A DNA stretch of 64,000 bases from Thinopyrum elongatum (taxonomy: Eukaryota; Streptophyta; Magnoliopsida; Poales; Poaceae), in contig CM022301.1 in the NCBI GenBank assembly GCA_011799875.1, positions 212,991,888-213,055,887 of the forward strand, given 5' to 3'. A model generated the notes under the pieces. It was not told the origin of the DNA. It saw only the letters and a program-made list of their open reading frames with translations, and did not search any database. The first letter of the stretch is position 1. The number at the start of each line of letters is the position of its first letter. Positions 12,061 through 23,121 of this stretch are shown one piece after another. A program made the translations under genes and the position numbers.

Positions 12061-13040
12061 ATGCATGTTGTACCCATATCACGAGCCAAGTTAGAGCAAG
12101 GACCTTGTGGGGTGAATAGGATTCGGCATCTTTCTGCAAGTCTTCTGAAGAACTGCCTTTACATGTTCCATCATATTGGGTATCATTGACGTCAAGTTTG
12201 TTGGCCGTTACATTGCTCCGTGAGGTTCTTGTGGATATATCAGTGTGTGCAATTATATCTTACATGCATGGAAGACAACTAGTAGTTAGATTTATGTAAT
12301 GAGTGCCTGTAGGAGACGACATAAATAGTAGGACTGGGCTTAACTAGCAGCAACAGGTCTCAAAAACTAAAGGGAGAACACAAATGAAAGCTACAGAATA
12401 TGTATCGTTTGTACTCGAGATTAACTAGATGGCACACAAAAGTATTAAAGAACAACATAGGTAATACTAGAAGTGGTATAATCACCAGCCTGTGGGATAA
12501 CATTGGCTGATGGATGATAACAATGGAACAACGTTACCTAAAGAACAAGTCTCTTATCTGAACTATAGAACAGGGTTAACTCCTGAACAAGACTCTTAAG
12601 AGATCAGCATGAATATACAGTGAAATGTGATAATCTATTTTCCATGCTTAAATGAATAACAAAGCCATAAATGTTGCACACAAGTAAGATGAGGGTACAA
12701 CCTATCTGGCCGCCATCCATAGGAGTGAGCATCATGTGCTGACTTGTCGATGGCCCTGCAGTTGTTGTGGCTGTCCATGTCGGGCATGCACATTCGATGC
12801 AGGGAACTGTTGAGTGGAGACTATAGCTCCCTTCTGGTGTATGCTTCCCTTGTTGGAGCAGCTGCGGTGAGAAGGAAGACGGTGTGGCTGAAGACGCAGA
12901 AAACGCAAAATGTTAAGAACGACACATATCTCTGATCTGAAGAAATACCCTAAGAGATCAACAATAAGGTACGAGAGTGGTCACACGTCTGCTGACTGAA
13001 AACTAAATTGGGGTCACATGATTTTATTTTATTTTGGTAC
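12061..13040. other. Non-coding CACTA interior
   Basis: AT-rich DNA with no convincing coding region on either strand. Short frames of up to 63 codons have no recognisable content. Confidence 0.5.
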
Positions 13041-13049
13041 TGTCCAATC

Positions 13050-13950
13050 TACGCCGGATGGCTTGATGGTCGTCTTGTGCCTCCCGGCTGACACTGTTCA
13101 GAATCTTCCCAGAAGAGCCAGCGACCACCGGCAGAGCAACCTGCCTCCGCCGTCCCTGGCCGCGAGAGCTCCGACCAAAACCCCGCTCCCCGCCCTACCA
13201 CACTGCCATGGTTGCGCCGCCCCCGGCTAATCCACAAAGACTCGCCGTCATCCAGATTCGGTGGCGGTAGTACCTTCAACCCATGCAACTCTAAGATAGC
13301 CACCTAAGCACTGCTTCCGCGGTGAACTTGCGCCCCCGCACCCTTACGTTAGACACCAGCCAACCGGCAGCCTAGGAGCTCTGCCGCCTCGAGGGATGCT
13401 GCTTCCCATTGGGAATCGATTGGCCCAGAATAAAAATTCAGACAACTGACGCCTAAATAAAGTGATTTAAGATGAGTGTACGACCTATGTTGCGGCCCGG
13501 TGAAGTAGGCAGCTCCAGCTGCCGAATCGGTGAGGCCGGCACGATTGCGGTGGCTACCGGCGGCAGGAAAGCAGAGATGTCGCGACGGTCGACGGCTACG
13601 GGGTAGTAGCGCCAGGGCCCTGGACACTTCCGAAGTTGGAGCCGCTCCGGCGCCGTGCACAACGGTAGGGGTGAATTGGCTCCGGTACGGTTCACATGGC
13701 CGTCGTCGAGGCAGCTCCGACAGCACGGAGTAAGAGGCACATGGCCCAGTGCACGACAGCAAACGGACAGCGTCTCCGGCATTGGGGAGGAGGGTGGTGG
13801 TGAATTTGGTGTGGTGGGGGGTGCCATGGAGGAGGGGCTGAGGTTTCACGGCTGGGGAGAAGGGAGCTTCCGGGGAGAAGGTGATTTGGCGCCCACGATG
13901 TATGAATGGGGAATTGGGAGGGGGAACCATGTCATACGGACACATTTGTC
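13050..13950 (-). other. GC-rich block, possible first exons of a minus-strand gene
   Basis: The GC content rises sharply here. Minus-strand frames at 13453-13827 (start MAPPTTPNSPPPSS) and 13349-13945 overlap in different frames. The Pro/Ser-rich start at 13827 resembles a grass first exon, but no domain is recognised and which frame is real cannot be decided. It could be the 5' end of the minus-strand CACTA gene whose later exons are at 10256-11440. Confidence 0.3.
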
Positions 13951-14052
13951 TGAAATGTGGGGGGCAGTTACAGTTCTACCCCTGCCTTTAGGCTTCTGGG
14001 CTTGGGTCTGTGTACTGAGGGTCGGGGATAGTAGAGTAACTTTGCTTCTCCC

Positions 14053-14184
14053 AAATAGTGGGCTCGAGCGATTTCGGGAAAGGAGGGCGTGTTTTGAAAT
14101 AGTGGGCGCGAGCGATTTCGGGCGAGGAGGGCGTGTTTTGAAATAGTCGGCGCGAGCGATTTCGGGCGAGGAGAGGGCGTTTTG
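14053..14184. repeat. 44-base tandem repeat, three units
   Basis: Three units start at 14053, 14097 and 14141, each AAATAGT-GGC-CGAGCGATTTCGGG followed by a purine-rich GGAGGGCG part. They differ at a few positions. A partial fourth unit follows near 14200. Confidence 0.85.
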
Positions 14185-14820
14185 CCGCCCATGGTTTATG
14201 AATTATTCGGCACCTGTCATTTCGGCCGAGGAGAACGCGCGCTTGGATGAAGTTACGAACCTACCCTCGATGTACAACAGGCCAATTGATGCGTTTCCCA
14301 CATAGGCCGGTAATTTCGCGTCTCCCATTTATTTGCTCGGGCGAATTCCACCGAGCAGAGGGTGTTTAGCTGTTCGTTCAAATTTTGGGAGAACGAGCAT
14401 CCACGTCTACCTTAACAAGTCGATTCGAATCAAATTTTGAAATATTAGCTTGCCACTTCTATTTTAGATGGTGAGATGATGCTCGGGACTAATGTGTTTT
14501 TACATGCTCGTTGCTAACGATTTACTATATGAAAAACAGTTGACCCACTCAAAAACAGGAACCAAACCCAAAATGAAATATCTCGATTCAATGAAATAGC
14601 TCGTTCACCAGGTCAAAATAGTGAACTAAATCCAAAATTGAACACCTCAATTGAGTAGCATGTTGTACTGTATTATAGTACTCCATGAACATGTTGAAAG
14701 TCAAATTAATGAACTTGTTTGATACGCATATCTCCGTTCATGTGTGGATTGCAGACAACATGTTCTCCAATTCAAATATTTGAATGCAATTTTATGTCGA
14801 AACATGGTTTATATCAGTCT
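14185..14820. other. Non-coding CACTA interior
   Basis: AT-rich spacer. No gene or clear repeat seen. Confidence 0.5.
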
Positions 14821-14829
14821 TTGATGCAT

Positions 14830-15085
14830 AAAAGCGACCTCCCCCTCTCCCGGACTCCTGTTCTCTCTCTCGCCGACAATCTTCAATTCTATCGCACGCA
14901 TCCAAACACAAACCTTGTCGGTCCCTCTCCCTCTCTCTCTATCTCTCTCTCTCTCTGTGGGGGGAGGGGGTCTTTCTAGTTCGCATGTACACTCCATGTA
15001 TAGGTCTCTCTGGCACACTATGTATGATTCTCTAGTCCAAGCTAAATATCTTGGTTGCACTCATCGTACGCACACAAATTCCCTA
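14830..15085. repeat. CT-rich low-complexity block
   Basis: Runs of (CT)n and TCTC (14920-14956) next to a G-rich stretch. The long frames over it are artefacts of low complexity. Confidence 0.7.
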
Positions 15086-16060
15086 GCTCGTTGCCCGTAA
15101 CTCTCTCACGCACCACTCTGCCGTCTCGGAGCTCTTCCCTCTCTCTCTCTCAAACTCTCCATCTCCCTGGGTCACACATACACATGCATATCTCACTCGC
15201 ACTCTATAGACCCATCTAAAACTCTCTCTCTCTCCCTCGTTCTCTCTCCATCTCACACGCACACACACACAATCTCACGCCTAGCTAAGTATGATTGCCT
15301 CTCACTCAATTGTAGGCACACACAGTCCCCCCTATGTATATGATTAATACTTAGTCTCCATCACAAACATGTGCATTGTCTCTTTCCCCCACTTGGTCTA
15401 TCTCGATTTCTCTCGGGCATCTTTCTATCGCACACACACCTCGTCCCTCGATCTCCCACCCATATAGTCTCCTCATGATCTCGAGGGGATCTCTCTATGA
15501 CAAACACACCCTCTCTCCCTCCCCATGCATCCATCTTCTCCATGCGTCCCTCTCGGCCTTTGTCCCTTGTTGGCCAGACCTCTATTGGACATGTGCTGTA
15601 GGGGTGTCTCGCTTCGTTGCAAACAATCACGCACTAGCTATCTTCGTGTATCTCCTCACCTCGCTTTTCTATCTCGAAGATGCATGCGTGATATGTTTGC
15701 ATAAGAAACGAACACACTCTCTCTCTCTCTATTTTATCGTTTGTTGTCCCTCTCTCTTTCACACACACACTCTTTTTGCACACTCACTCATTCTCCTTCA
15801 CACACACTTGATCTCTCTCGACTTAGGCACTCTCTTCGGTCCATAGCATATAGATTTATTGAAAAGTCAAACATCACAAAGTTTGACAATGTACGTGGAG
15901 AAAAACATTTACATCAAGAACGTCAAACATATATCATTAGACTCATCATGAGATGTAGTTTCGTATGATGTATCTTTGGTATTGTAGATATAAATAATAT
16001 TTGCGTAAACCTGGTCAAAGTTTCCAAAGTTTGACTTCTAAAAAATTTATATGCACTGCA
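15085..16060. repeat. Tandem duplication, unit 1 (about 1 kb)
   Basis: CT/CA-rich DNA with CACACACA and TCTCTC runs, ending in a MITE-like part (GAAAAGTCAAAC ... GGTCAAAGTTTCCAAAGTTTGAC, about 15855-16060). The same order of blocks recurs at 16080-17045. Confidence 0.75.
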
Positions 16061-16079
16061 TTATCGAACGGATTGAGTA

Positions 16080-17045
16080 TCTCTTTCCCCCTCTCAGCTA
16101 TCTGACGCACCACTCAGCCGTATCGGGGCTCCTCTATCTCTCTCAAACTTTATATCTCCCTGGTTCACACATACACATATCTTGCTCGCACTACATAGAC
16201 TCGTCTAACACTCTCCGCCCTTGTTCTCTCTCTATGTGACACGCACCCCCCCTAAGTACCATAATCCCTCACTCCATCATAGGCACACGCACTCCCCCCC
16301 TAAGTATGACTATCTCTCACTAGCCATCAGGAACACATGTATTGTCTCATTCCATCCATACATCTATCTCGATATCTCTCGGGGTATCTTCTATCGCGCA
16401 CACACCTTGTCACTCGATCTCCCACCCATGTAGTCCCATCATGATCTCTAGGGGATCTCTCTGTCACAAACATACACTCTCTCCTCCCCATGTCTGCATT
16501 TTCTCCATACGTCTCTCTCGACCTCTCTCCCTTGTTTATCAGACCTCTCTTGGCCACGTGCTAGGGGTCTTTCTCTCTCGGTTGCAAACAACCACACACT
16601 ATCTCCTCACCTCGCTTCTGCTGTCGAAGATCCATGTGTCATATGTTTGCATAAGACACACACCCTTTTTCTCTACTTTATCGTGTGTTGTCCATGTCTC
16701 TTTCACACACGCGCACACACTTTTTTCACTCACTCTTTCTATTTCACACTCTCTCCCTCTCTCTCTCTCTCTAGTTAGGTACTCTCTCACGTCCATAAAC
16801 ATATGGATGTTTTGAAAAGTCAAACCTCAGAAAAGTTTGACCAGGTATATGTGGAGAAAAACATTTACATCTGGAACGATCATTAGATTCATCACAACAT
16901 GTACTTACTTCATACTATCATTTATCTTTGGTATTGTAGATATAAGTAATTTCTTTATAGACTTGGTCAAAGTTTCAAAAGTTTGACTTTAAAAAAATAT
17001 AGGCACTACATTATCGAACGGAGGGAGTAGCTCTTTATCTCTCTC
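16080..17045. repeat. Tandem duplication, unit 2 (about 1 kb)
   Basis: Diverged second copy of unit 1, in the same orientation: the ACGCACCACTC start, the CTCGGG-CATCT middle, the ATATGTTTGCATAAGA block and the closing AAAGTTTGACTT part all align. The MITE-like part here ends in CGAACGGAGGGAGTA, the typical Mariner-class MITE end. The frames in both units are out of register, so the conservation is not for protein. Confidence 0.75.
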
Positions 17046-17050
17046 TACTA

Positions 17051-17130
17051 CTCCCTCCATCCCATAATATAAGAGCGTTTTTCACACTAGTGTAGTGTGA
17101 AAACGCTCTTATATTATGGGACAGAGGGAG
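17051..17130. mobile_element. Stowaway MITE, Thalos-like
   Basis: An 80-base near-perfect palindrome starting CTCCCTCCATCCCATAATAT and ending in its complement, flanked by TA (17049-17050 and 17131-17132). The body AAGAGCGTTTTT...ACACTAGTGT is typical of the Thalos type. Confidence 0.9.
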
Positions 17131-18814
17131 TATCTCTCACGGGCCTCCCCTCTCACTCGATCTCTCTATACCGAGGGATTATACGGTCACTGTGTCAACG
17201 TATAGCTCCGTATATTGTTTAGTTGACTGGTCAACCAGTCCACATGCTGCCTTGTCAGCTCGTGTTCTCTATCTTCGTGTGCTGGCCCATGTGGCAGTGG
17301 GTGAAAATAAGTAAACTAGAGGCCCATCTGACACACGGTGAAGTAAACAAAGTTGAAACCACTCACGGTAGCACCCCGCACGCTAGTAAATTGAGGGCAC
17401 ACTTCTTCCGCGTGAAGGACGCACTCGCGCACACTTCACCACTGCGCGGCGGCATGCACACAAGGACGCACTCGCGCATACCCAGCACAACAAGCACACG
17501 TGTACACCGGCGTCGCCGCCAGCTGAGATGGATGGCGAGGCAGCCAAAAAGAGGAGGTGGCTCGAGCCAAAACCGCATCCGGCGAGCCTGGACTTCATCA
17601 GCAGCCTCCCCGACGACATGCTGCTCGTCATCATCGGCCTCCTCCCCACCAAATATTCCATGCAGACCACCCTGCTCTCCCGGTGGTGGCGCCCCCTCTG
17701 GCGCCGCGTCCCCCTCAACCTCACCGTCGACAGCTGCCTCGGTGACGGGGATTGCAAACGCATGGACGCAGTCTCCAAGATCCTTTCATCGCACCCTGGG
17801 CCTGCCAGACACCTTGACATCTGCATGTTCAGTACCAACTGCAAGGTCCAAGCCAAGTTCAACGAGTGGTTCTTATCCCCCGCTCTAGATCAGCTCGAGG
17901 AGCTCAGGTTTGAAGCTGGACGATGTTGCTCTCTGCCGCCGTCCGCGCTTTGCCTCACACCAATGCTGCGCCGCGCAAGCTTTAGCTCCTGCTATTTTCC
18001 CCATATTAATGCTGCGCCCGCCCTTCTTCTCCCTCAACTCAAGCAGCTCAACCTCTTCGACGTTGGCATCTTGGAGAAGGCTATGGAGCACCTGCTCCGC
18101 AGTTGTACTGCGGTCGAGTACCTTCGTCTTCGGTAGATCCACAGGTTCATTAGCCTCCACATCACCTCGACGAATCTCCGATGGATTTATGTGTCTTGCT
18201 AGCCCCGCAACAGGACATCAATTGGGAAGAGATCACTCCAGCTGTTCCACGTTATGGTCATTGAGAATGCGCCTTTCCTTGAGAGATTGCTTGTATCTGA
18301 TCTAGAAGGTCCAACAAAAATCAGGGTCATTGACGCGCCGAAATTGACAGCGTTGGTGTACTCGTCTGCCAAATTCTTCGTAAGTCTTTTTTGGATCCGT
18401 AATTGTTCAGGTATAACACTCATCTTCTTCTCCGTCTTCTTGAAATTCACATTTTTAAATTTTTTCTTGATGTATTTACGACTGTCATCCAGAAAATGAT
18501 TCCCACAAGCTTGACCCAATCTGTGCGCACAGTGAAGATCTTGGCAATAAAATCTATCAGCCCCAATCTGGATCAAGTTGTTGGATTCCTTACATGCTTT
18601 CCGTGCACGGAGAAGCTACTGATCGAGGTGAAACTTCTTTCCTATTAGTAAACGGTAATCACAACGTAGCTCAATTCTTTCGCAATTTCCCCAAATTACG
18701 ATGACAAGTGTAGTGTTCAAAACTGCATCTGCGCACTGCACCGAAAGAAATGTTTTTAGTATTTTTTCTCACGTGATCACCTGCATCATTTTTTTTGTTG
18801 TACTACTAGTAGCC

Positions 18815-18877
18815 TAGGCTAGTCATAGTGGCAAGTAACTTAGACTAGTAACTCTATGGTTAGCCTAAGAGCAAGTA
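18815..18877. mobile_element. Truncated MITE in the F-box intron
   Basis: GGCTAGTCATAGTGGCAAGT followed by TAACTTAGACTAGTAAC is one end of a wheat MITE of the type seen complete at 21636-21915. The other end is missing. Confidence 0.5.
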
Positions 18878-19087
18878 CTACCTCCGTCCTGGTTTACTCT
18901 TCGTATTTTGTAGTATCAAAATTTGACCAGAGATTTAACTGACAAAATGTTAATGCATGTCACTAAAAATTATATCGTTGGATTCGTATTTGAACATAAT
19001 TTCAAATGGTATAATTTTTGGTGACATGCATTGGCATTTTCTTAGGTAAATCTATGGTCAAAATTTTACACTAAATACGAGGTAGTA
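18878..19087. mobile_element. Mariner-class MITE in the F-box intron
   Basis: Inverted ends CTACCTCCGTCCTGG and GAGGTAGTA. The interior is a palindrome around ATGCATGTCAC / GTGACATGCAT. A second member of the family lies at 22060-22295. Confidence 0.7.
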
Positions 19088-19524
19088 CAAAAGTGGGCTA
19101 TAACAGCCCTCCACTATGTAGGCCAAAACACGTGCCAAATTCACTTCTGATGCATTTGGCATCGATGCCCCTCCATTGCTCACCTGGTGCCCCAATCTGG
19201 ATCACCTACTTTGCTCCGGTGCCAAATTAACTCACGCAATGAAAAAACACTTGCGTGGGAGAGGGAGAGGACTGAGGCAATAAAAAAACACTTGTTTGGG
19301 AGAGGTAGAGGCTGGTGTAGTTGGTTTGATTGATTTTTTTATACATGTGGGTCTGTGTGCACAGCGGTGCCAACTCTCTCACATCGCTAGAGCGGTGCCA
19401 AAATATTTTGATTTGACATCGATGCGTATTATGTGGCATACTTTTGAGAAATGTGGCATCGGCCACATAGTGGAAGGCTACAAATGCCCAAGCTCTTCAC
19501 GTGCTCCTAGGTAAATGAGAGGAA

Positions 19525-19553
19525 AGAGAAAGAGAGAGAGAGAGAGAGAGTGA
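19525..19553. repeat. GA microsatellite
   Basis: A run of GA dinucleotides inside the second intron of the F-box pseudogene. Confidence 0.9.
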
Positions 19554-20177
19554 AAAAATATCACTAGCCTTAGAGCCAACCCTATTGTATGAGCGAATGA
19601 TATTGGTACCTCTCGATGACACGGCAATCTTATACAGCCAGCTGCTCTAATATGTTCTCTTCTTTTGCAGATAAAAAAAGACCCAAAAGTGAAAAATGTG
19701 CTGCACTATAACAATCTCATCGAATGCCTTGATCTCCATCTTATAGAAATTGATTTGATCGACTACCGAGGCAGCACATCTGAGATTAAATTGGCCAGGT
19801 TCTTTGTTCTGGAGGCAAGTGTGCTCAAGGTAATGAGGTTTGGCGTTCTCTGGCACAACAATGAATGGTGTGCTGATCACCGCAAGCGTCTAAGCCTAAA
19901 TGACAAAGTCTCCACAGAAGCTGAATTTGTTTTTGAAATATCAAGTCGCCAGAGACTCAAAAATTTATTTGCCCATTAGTGACTTGTCAAGGCGGTGGGT
20001 TTTAGTTTGTACGATAATGCTGCATCCACCTAAAGTAATGAAAGTTCTTACGTAAACTTCCTAATGATTCCCTCTTCGTAGGTGCAGCATTACTCCTAGC
20101 ATTTGTAATATCAGTTTGAAACTTGTAATATAACGACTATCCAGCACGAGGTAGTACTATGTTACGATAAATGTTCG

Positions 20178-21125
20178 CGTGCATAGGTGCGGCAACGATA
20201 TACCCATTACTCGAGTACAATATTTATTATTACCGGCAAGAGGCCCATGCGTTTCACAGAATATCAAGATACATTTATACGAGCTGTCTATCTTGTGGGA
20301 GATGAAGATGAACGAGGGAAGGCCTCATCTGCAAATGTGGAGAGGGGTGCGGGTATCCTTTTGGCAAATTGCCATAGTTTGCTTTCTATCCATCAGATAT
20401 AGATCGGACGGTCTATATTGCAGGATGGCAGGCACACCATCATCACCAACTAGGTTTTTTATATGAAAAAAAGTTTCTCTATTTCTCTATACTACTCCTA
20501 TAAAAACCTGAGGGCTCCTTTGATTCAAGGGAATTCTATAGGATTTTTGGAGGATTGAAATCCTTTGAAATTTTTCCTACGTTTGTCCTTTGATTCATAG
20601 GATTGAATCACATAGGAATTTTTCCAATGGAATCTTTTGTACTACATTTCATAGGAAATCTAACATCCACTCTAACCTCTTTTTACAATTCCTTTGCTTT
20701 TCTCATGAAATCAAACGCTCCTTGCTAATCCTATAGGATTCAAGTGGCCATGACACTCCAATCCTATACTTTTCCTATTCCTGCGTTTTCAAAATCCTGC
20801 TGATCAAAGAGGTCCTGAGTTGGTGATGATGGTGTGCCTGCCATCTTTCACCAATAGCCATCGGATCTAGATCTGACGCATACAAAGCAAACTGCTACAG
20901 TTTTGCAAAAAGATGCCCACACTTGTTTCCTATTTACAAACAACTTCGTGTCTCTCACAATCAGCCTTATCTCTTCCCCACCACATCTAGAAGGCCATGG
21001 AACAATCTGGCGCGATGGCCGCTGCCGGTGCCGTCCACCCCCAATCTTGGTGTTCCATGCAATGCACGGGCATCTTACTCGTATAAGAAAAGAGTAGATA
21101 TACTCGTGGCAACGCACGGGAAATT
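20178..21125. repeat. Long inverted repeat (fold-back), arms about 290 bases, with a MITE in the loop
   Basis: The left arm (about 20178-20458) and right arm (about 20817-21125) are inverted copies. The inner ends are nearly identical (GGCAGGCACACCATCATCAC, then CAACT, and its complement at 20818-20840). The outer ends are more diverged. The right outer end carries GTGGCAACGCACGGGAAATT, common at the ends of grass fold-back DNA transposons. A Tourist-like MITE occupies the loop. Confidence 0.75.
20512..20815. mobile_element. Tourist-like MITE
   Basis: Ends GGCTCCTTTGATTCA and TGATCAAAGAGGTCC are inverted repeats. The body contains repeated ATAGGATT / AATCCTAT blocks, typical of the grass Tourist (Harbinger) type whose ends read CTCTTTGATTCA. 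CTGAG flanks both ends. Confidence 0.85.
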
Positions 21126-21635
21126 ATGTCGAACACGGCTAGTTGTAAGCAGGCTAGCTCTACAGCCATGACGATAGTGACTGCACATGCTGAGGCTGAC
21201 TTTGGTATGCCGAACACGGCGCCTACACTCAGATGTCATCTCCGGCGCAGGGTCTTGTCACTTCACTGTGATGAGAAGCACGTAATAATTTGACCAACGG
21301 GTAGTACAGTACTACTACTAGTCTAGCACCACCGTCTGGATTTAGTACTACTACCACGTCCGTCTGGATTTAGTATTTGACTAGCAATATCTAGTAATGC
21401 ATGTCACAAAAAATATACTACTCCCTCTGTAAATAAATACATGGAGTATTGTTTTATTCGGTTTTGAACGTAGTTCCCGATGACATTATACACTCTCCCT
21501 TCTGGTAGATGGCTCAAATCTGAAGTCTCATCAATCAAACTACTATTGTACTCACCGAGCGGTCAGCTTGGTAAGCTACCAACAAAAAATTGCAATCAAA
21601 GACTACTATTGTACTCCCTCCGTACTGGTGCATTA

Positions 21636-21915
21636 GGCTGGTCGTAATGGAAGTATCATAGGTAGTACCATGCATGCCAACTAGGCAAATTTGATGAGGT
21701 GGCATAGAATTAAATGAAGAAAGAGTGGGGTGAGTATCATATCATGATACCGTATCATATTAAATGTTGTGCTAATATGTGTCATGCATGGCAATAAATG
21801 AAGTTATCTACTACTGGTGATACTAACACATGATACGATGCACTACGGGTGTAGTGTCATACACTAGTATCATATACATGATACTAGTATATGATACTCA
21901 CCATTACGACCAGCC
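21636..21915. mobile_element. MITE with GGCTGGTCGTAATGG ends
   Basis: GGCTGGTCGTAATGG at 21636 and its complement CCATTACGACCAGCC ending at 21915 form inverted repeats. The interior has many ATGATAC / GTATCAT palindromes. The superfamily is not decided; TTA and ATA flank it. Confidence 0.8.
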
Positions 21916-22059
21916 ATAGTCACGTTACGAAAACCAAATAATCCCAAAACTTTTAGGCGCGGTGCATTAACTACCCACCTCGGTCCCTGTTTTTTGCCAC
22001 GAAAAAAGAAATCACCCAATAGGAGACGTGGGGTGACATTAATTACAAAATACTACTCC

Positions 22060-22295
22060 TACCTCCGTCCTGGTTTATTGGTCCCCTTAGTATTTTGTGC
22101 CAAATTTTGACCATAGATTTAACTAAAATACTAATAATGCATGTCACCAAAAATTGTATCACTGGATTCGTATTTGAACATAGTTTCCAATGATATTATT
22201 TTTGGTTACATGCATTAACATTTTATTAGTTAAATCAAACGTCAAAGCTTGGCGCAAAATGCAAAGGGGACCAATAAACCAGTAAACATCAAAGT
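22060..22295. mobile_element. Mariner-class MITE
   Basis: CTCCGTCCTGGTTTATTGGT at the left and ACCAATAAACCAG at the right in inverted orientation, with the palindromic ATGCATGTCAC core. The right tip is eroded: the expected GACGGAGG end is not seen. Same family as 18878-19087. Confidence 0.8.
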
Positions 22296-22413
22296 TCTCT
22301 CGTTTTGCCCCAACTTGGTCTCGGTGAGATGACTATACTGCACCAGCATGGAGGGAGGGCCGAGGAGTAGATGGCCAACACACACATGAATGCAACGCAG
22401 TCTGCACTTCTCA

Positions 22414-22419
22414 TATAAA
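22414..22419 (+). promoter_or_regulatory. TATA box of the gene at 22526
   Basis: TATAAA lies 107 bases before the ATG, within CTCATATAAAGGCTCC, followed by an AC-rich leader, as in grass genes. It suggests that the promoter came along with the gene body. Confidence 0.6.
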
Positions 22420-22525
22420 GGCTCCCCGCCAGTCCAATGTACGAAATCCTACGCACTTGCGCACCCTAACCAAGGGCAAGAGTGATCACTCCAATCGCAA
22501 GATTAGTTGACTAGAAGCTAGACCC

Positions 22526-23121
22526 ATGGAGGCGATGAGCGCGAGCATCAGCCGGTTGTGCTAGATGGTCCATGACGGCGGCCTGCGGCCCGGCACCGAG
22601 GAACGTCTCCAGGTCATGCTTGAGGCCGCGAGGGCGAGAGGCCTCTTGGACAATAGCTTAGTCTCCTTGTTTGACGAGCTCCTCGTCGGCTTCCTCGACA
22701 AGTTCACCGTCGTCAAGAAGCTCGCGGACGACCTTGACGTACGCCTCCAGCCCACGCGCCCAGGCTCTGCGATGCCCGCCACCCTCAACGGCCTCTATGG
22801 TGACAACCTCTTCGACACACCGGTGGCCATGTGACTGCCCGCCGTCGAGTCGGAGAATGTCCACCTCGAGGTCGTGCTCGCCGCGCAGCGCCTGGCGCAG
22901 CAAGACACCATCGACATAATCACCCATGTTTACACGCAAATCATCCACAAGGACTACTATGTGCAAGAGGAGGACGATAGGACGTTGGCCTTCTTGGACG
23001 GCAGGGCAACCTTGGACGACATTGTTCAGAAGCACGTTGAGCTTGCTGCCAACGCCGCTGCTCCTCACATGTCGGTTGGTGACCCGGCGCACTGGGGCGT
23101 GAGGATGTCATTGATGGATCC
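22526..23121 (+). pseudogene. Unrecognised gene fragment, one exon with two stops
   Basis: From the ATG at 22526 one frame runs 198 codons to a candidate splice donor GTATGT at 23122. It is interrupted only by TAG at 22562-22564 (codon 13) and TGA at 22832-22834 (codon 103). The segments between are clearly protein-like: GC-rich third positions and amphipathic helices (GLLDNSLVSLFDELLVGFLD, ENVHLEVVLAAQRLAQQD, TLDDIVQKHVELAANAA). I recognise no domain. No 3' exon was found downstream, so it is probably a 5' fragment with its promoter. It lies in the CACTA, in the same direction as the F-box pseudogene. Confidence 0.65.

Larger units (their letters stand above)
17528..19979 (+). pseudogene. 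F-box / FBD protein gene, three exons, broken by two stops
   Basis: F-box proteins are the substrate-binding part of SCF ubiquitin ligases. The F-box is at codons 19-62: ISSLPDDMLLVIIGLLPT, then LLSRWWRPLWRRVPLNL. Leucine-rich segments follow (LEELRFEAGRC, LKQLNLFDVG, VEYLRLR). The C-terminal exon has the FBD features ECLDLHLIEIDLIDYRG and VLKVMRFGV. Exons: 17528-18379, 18493-18627 and 19671-19979, joined at GTAAGT/AG and GTGAAA/GCAG, giving about 431 codons, close to the family norm. In-frame TAG codons interrupt exon 1 at 18134-18136 (codon 203) and 18200-18202 (codon 225). The frame and splice sites are otherwise kept. The second intron (about 1 kb) has taken in MITE sequence. It lies inside the CACTA and was probably captured by it. 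Confidence 0.85.

Noticed and set aside
13349..13945. A 198-codon minus-strand ORF in a GC-rich block
   Set aside because: Overlapping long frames in other phases, no domain, and GC-rich composition make long open frames likely by chance. Kept only as a possible exon region.
13655..14146. A 163-codon plus-strand ORF
   Set aside because: Runs into the 44-base tandem repeat and is antisense to other frames. No coding features.
14053..14184. CRISPR-like array
   Set aside because: Contiguous 44-base tandem units without spacers, in a plant nuclear genome.
15376..15846. ORFs of about 156 codons at 15376 and 16342
   Set aside because: They are open because of CT and CA repeats. Ser/His/Thr-only composition; the two duplicated units are not conserved as protein.
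17528..19979. A functional F-box gene
   Set aside because: Two in-frame TAG codons before the C-terminal exons. No alternative splice path avoiding both was seen.
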